Positions 31,630 to 33,516 of a stretch of DNA of 33,516 nt are shown here, piece by piece. The notes under the pieces are model-generated. The model saw only the letters and a program-made list of their open reading frames with translations, was not told where the DNA came from and did no database searches. The position numbers and the translations under genes are program-made. The DNA comes from JBGTNQ01 sp964646785. Its GTDB lineage: Bacteria; Patescibacteriota; Minisyncoccia; Phycocordibacterales; Zambryskibacteraceae. The stretch is from contig CAZYGU010000006.1 in the NCBI GenBank assembly GCA_964646785.1, positions 1-33,516 on the forward strand, written 5' to 3'. Numbering within the stretch: the first letter of the stretch is position 1; each line of letters starts with the position of its first letter.

Positions 31630-32055
31630 TCAGCTCAAGTGAGGGCGACGTGAGTCGCCGCGGCGAAGGCGAGATGCGGTCGCCTTCGAAACTCTCGACT
31701 CGTGATCGTCACGAGGTTCGAGTTGAGCGGATACATCATGGTACTTCGTCGCNNNNNNNNNNNNNNNNNNNNNNNNNNNNNNNNNNNNNNNNNNNNNNNN
31801 NNNNNNNNNNNNNNNNNNNNNNNNNNNNNNNNNNNNNNNNNNNNNNNNNNNNTTGAGGATTTCGAGTTCGATCGTAGACACATTGTCCGCGATCAGGAAG
31901 TTCATGTCTTGCGTCGCGCTTTGCGTCGACACAACGTCAGCAAGAACAGCATCCCTGATGGTGGGTTGCGGTTCCACTTGTCCCTGCACAGCCACAGGCG
32001 CAGCGAGCGCAAGCAAGGCCAGCATGGAAACTCCGATTCGGTTCAAAGTCCTCAA
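31630..32055 (-). CDS. Secreted protein, GC-rich gene interrupted by an assembly gap
   Basis: The TTG start at 32055 follows a full Shine-Dalgarno AGGAGG by 6 nt. The first 67 codons are clear: a signal peptide (SMLALLALAAPVAVQGQ, cut after about residue 25) and then a polar mature part (PTIRDAVLADVVSTQSATQD). A 100-N gap follows, after which at least two frames stay open to stops at 31630 or 31635, so the C-terminus and length are uncertain. The region 31565-32080 is visibly richer in G+C and in CG dinucleotides than the rest of the window. I do not recognise the family. A perfect promoter at 32127-32154 suggests high expression. Foreign origin or a contig-join artefact are both possible. 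Confidence 0.55.
   Translation of the reverse strand: MRTLNRIGVSMLALLALAAPVAVQGQVEPQPTIRDAVLADVVSTQSATQDMNFLIADNVSTIELEILXXXXXXXXXXXXXXXXXXXXXXXXXXXXXXXXXXATKYHDVSAQLEPRDDHESRVSKATASRLRRGDSRRPHLS
31753..31852. other. Assembly gap (100 N)
   Basis: Exactly 100 undetermined bases, a placeholder of unknown true length, inside the GC-rich secreted-protein gene. Confidence 0.98.
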
Positions 32056-32126
32056 TCAACTCCTCCTGTGAAGGGTTACAAACCCAGAAAAGCACATCTG
32101 TGCATCCCTGAGGTACTACTAAAATT

Positions 32127-32154
32127 ATTATAGCAGATTCCACTCCTTTGTCAA
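32127..32154 (-). promoter_or_regulatory. Perfect consensus sigma-70 promoter of the GC-rich secreted gene
   Basis: On the minus strand TTGACA (32154-32149), a 16-nt spacer and TATAAT (32132-32127) predict a start near 32120. The leader then forms two small hairpins, GCACA/TGTGC and GGGTT/AACCC, before the AGGAGG site. Confidence 0.85.
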
Positions 32155-32181
32155 CAACCTATACAAATCTACTTTCCCTAC

Positions 32182-33516
32182 TTACATCGCCTCTGGAGCT
32201 TTCATACCAAGAAGTGAAAGTCCGTTTTGAAGAACAATGGAAACAGCCTTCGCAAGTGCGAGTCTGTGTGCTGACTGCTCTTTTTCTTTTTCATCAACAA
32301 TTATGTGTTGTCCGTAGAATGCATTAAACTGTCCAGCGATTTCGATAAGAAATGTTGCGATATGTTGTGGTGCGTACTCACTATAAGCACGAGATACTAT
32401 TTCAGGAAAATGATATAAAGTTTTTTCTAATGTCGTTGTGGGGATTCCTGAAGAAAAATTTGGACTAATTTGAATATCACTCCCCTTTTGTAACAATGAA
32501 TGAATTCTCGCGTTAGTATACTGTAAGTACGGACCAGAATCTCCCTCAAACGAAAGAGCTGAATCGAAATCAAAAATAATATCTTTACCAGGCGCTTGCC
32601 GAAGAATAGAATACTTAATTGCACCGACTGCAATTGCAGAAATAAGAGACTCGTCAGAAGAAAGATCTTTATTTGACGTACTCATTTTTTCTTTCACTTT
32701 TAGTGAGATTGCCTCAATAAGTGACTCTGCAGTTGGAGCATCGCCTTTTCGTGAACTCATCTTTCCGCTTGGAAGCCGCATCATACCATGACCAATATGA
32801 TGTGTTTTTTCTGCTAACTCAGGAAATATCTCCTTCAGCGCACACATTAATACACGGAAATAATCATTTACTTCATTTCCTGTAATAACAATCGATGACT
32901 CATATTGATAAGTATCATATTTTACCTTTGCAAGACCGAGCTCTTTTGCTTCATATGTCGGCAATCCTTCTTTATTAATAAATACTCTTGTATGAAGTTT
33001 TGCATCACGATTTTCTCCTCGGAAAATAATTGCCCCTTCGCTTTCTTCAAAAATACTACCAACATGTTCCTTCACAAGTTCCTTTCCGAATTCCCCAGTA
33101 GTTGATTCGAAGAAATAGTAATCAAACTTCGTGCCAAGTGTTGCGTACAGAACTTCGAAATAATCGAGTGTTATTTTTCTTCCATATGCATACAAATCAT
33201 TTACCTGATCGTCCGTTTCAAGATAAATTTTTTTGTTTATATCAACAACATATTGTTTAAATTCTTCATCTGATTCAAAGAGAGCAGCACCCTCAGCATA
33301 TGAACGCGCGACATCTTTTACGGTATTCCACATTGCTTTCGTTCTGAGAGCATACGCTACGGCTTTTGCCACATGAACCCCTTTATCACCAGAATAACAA
33401 GCACGTTTAACCTCTGCCCCATTTGCCTCAATGAGCCGTGATAGTGATTCGCCAATGGCATTAGACATCAGATGACCAATATGAAATTCTTTAAATGGAT
33501 TCGGATCAGTGAATTC
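32182..33516 (-). CDS. argS: Arginyl-tRNA synthetase, N-terminal part off the right edge
   Basis: The frame runs to the window edge, beyond the internal Met at 33468, and shows 444 residues starting with EFTDPNPFKEFHIGHLMSNA. This includes the HIGH signature FHIGH, so the missing part is the N-terminal Add-1 domain. Further in are KMSSRKG in LPSGKMSSRKGDAPTAESL, the QYTNARIHSLL region and the helical DALR anticodon domain ending in GLSLLGMKAPEAM. It charges tRNA-Arg. It reads toward the GC-rich secreted gene but is separated from it by that gene's own promoter; I see no terminator between them. Confidence 0.97.
   Translation of the reverse strand, partial: EFTDPNPFKEFHIGHLMSNAIGESLSRLIEANGAEVKRACYSGDKGVHVAKAVAYALRTKAMWNTVKDVARSYAEGAALFESDEEFKQYVVDINKKIYLETDDQVNDLYAYGRKITLDYFEVLYATLGTKFDYYFFESTTGEFGKELVKEHVGSIFEESEGAIIFRGENRDAKLHTRVFINKEGLPTYEAKELGLAKVKYDTYQYESSIVITGNEVNDYFRVLMCALKEIFPELAEKTHHIGHGMMRLPSGKMSSRKGDAPTAESLIEAISLKVKEKMSTSNKDLSSDESLISAIAVGAIKYSILRQAPGKDIIFDFDSALSFEGDSGPYLQYTNARIHSLLQKGSDIQISPNFSSGIPTTTLEKTLYHFPEIVSRAYSEYAPQHIATFLIEIAGQFNAFYGQHIIVDEKEKEQSAHRLALAKAVSIVLQNGLSLLGMKAPEAM

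Noticed and set aside
1..33516. CRISPR arrays, insertion sequences, prophage genes and tRNA genes
   Set aside because: I found no regularly spaced repeats, transposase or phage structural genes, and no tRNA cloverleaf with intact T-arm. The hairpin at 16694-16715 resembles a T-arm but has the wrong loop.

Overview
The window looks like a piece of a Candidate Phyla Radiation (Patescibacteria, probably Parcubacteria-type) genome assembled from a metagenome. This is inferred from AT-rich, tightly packed housekeeping genes, short enzymes, a secreted protein with a coiled-coil plus peptidoglycan-binding N-terminus, wHTH proteins of the kind seen in that group, and the absence of biosynthetic genes. 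Two runs of exactly 100 N (8425-8524 and 31753-31852) are scaffold gaps, and each interrupts a gene.

Layout. Positions 1-105 hold the 5' end of a 23S rRNA gene on the minus strand. It has its own promoter, and no 16S gene lies upstream of it. Positions 656-3034 (minus) carry a membrane protein, a hypothetical protein, a MazG-like protein and an HTH/nucleotidyltransferase-like protein. Positions 3055-4140 (plus) carry two small independently promoted genes. Positions 4227-7036 (minus) hold rplJ-rplL with an L10 leader, a sigma-70 factor and an SGNH hydrolase. Positions 7098-8002 (plus) hold a CPBP-type membrane protease. Positions 8083-12282 (minus) hold a gap-broken gene, a small membrane protein, a cysteine-free surface-layer-like protein with a ~415-nt structured 5' UTR, and a wHTH protein with repeated operator-like sites. 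Positions 12508-16232 (plus) form the ftsK / membrane protein / recA unit.

Between recA and efp (16233-17078) two convergent, terminator-ended structured RNA genes replace protein genes. After efp, the minus strand holds rpsF-ssb-rpsR and then a long run read from the right: T-box leader, ileS, recO, a large surface/membrane protein, glyS, an M16 peptidase, an AI-2E-type permease, metG and tatD. The spacing of these genes suggests one operon headed by a tRNA-sensing switch. The right edge holds a 5'-truncated argS and, between argS and the ileS T-box, a GC-rich secreted-protein gene with a perfect consensus promoter.

The most notable observation is that the isoleucyl-tRNA synthetase carries a complete histidine-phosphatase (phosphoglycerate-mutase-like) domain inserted in its catalytic core, with all four signature catalytic elements intact. 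Next are the two unidentified convergent RNAs, the ileS T-box, and the GC-rich secreted gene.
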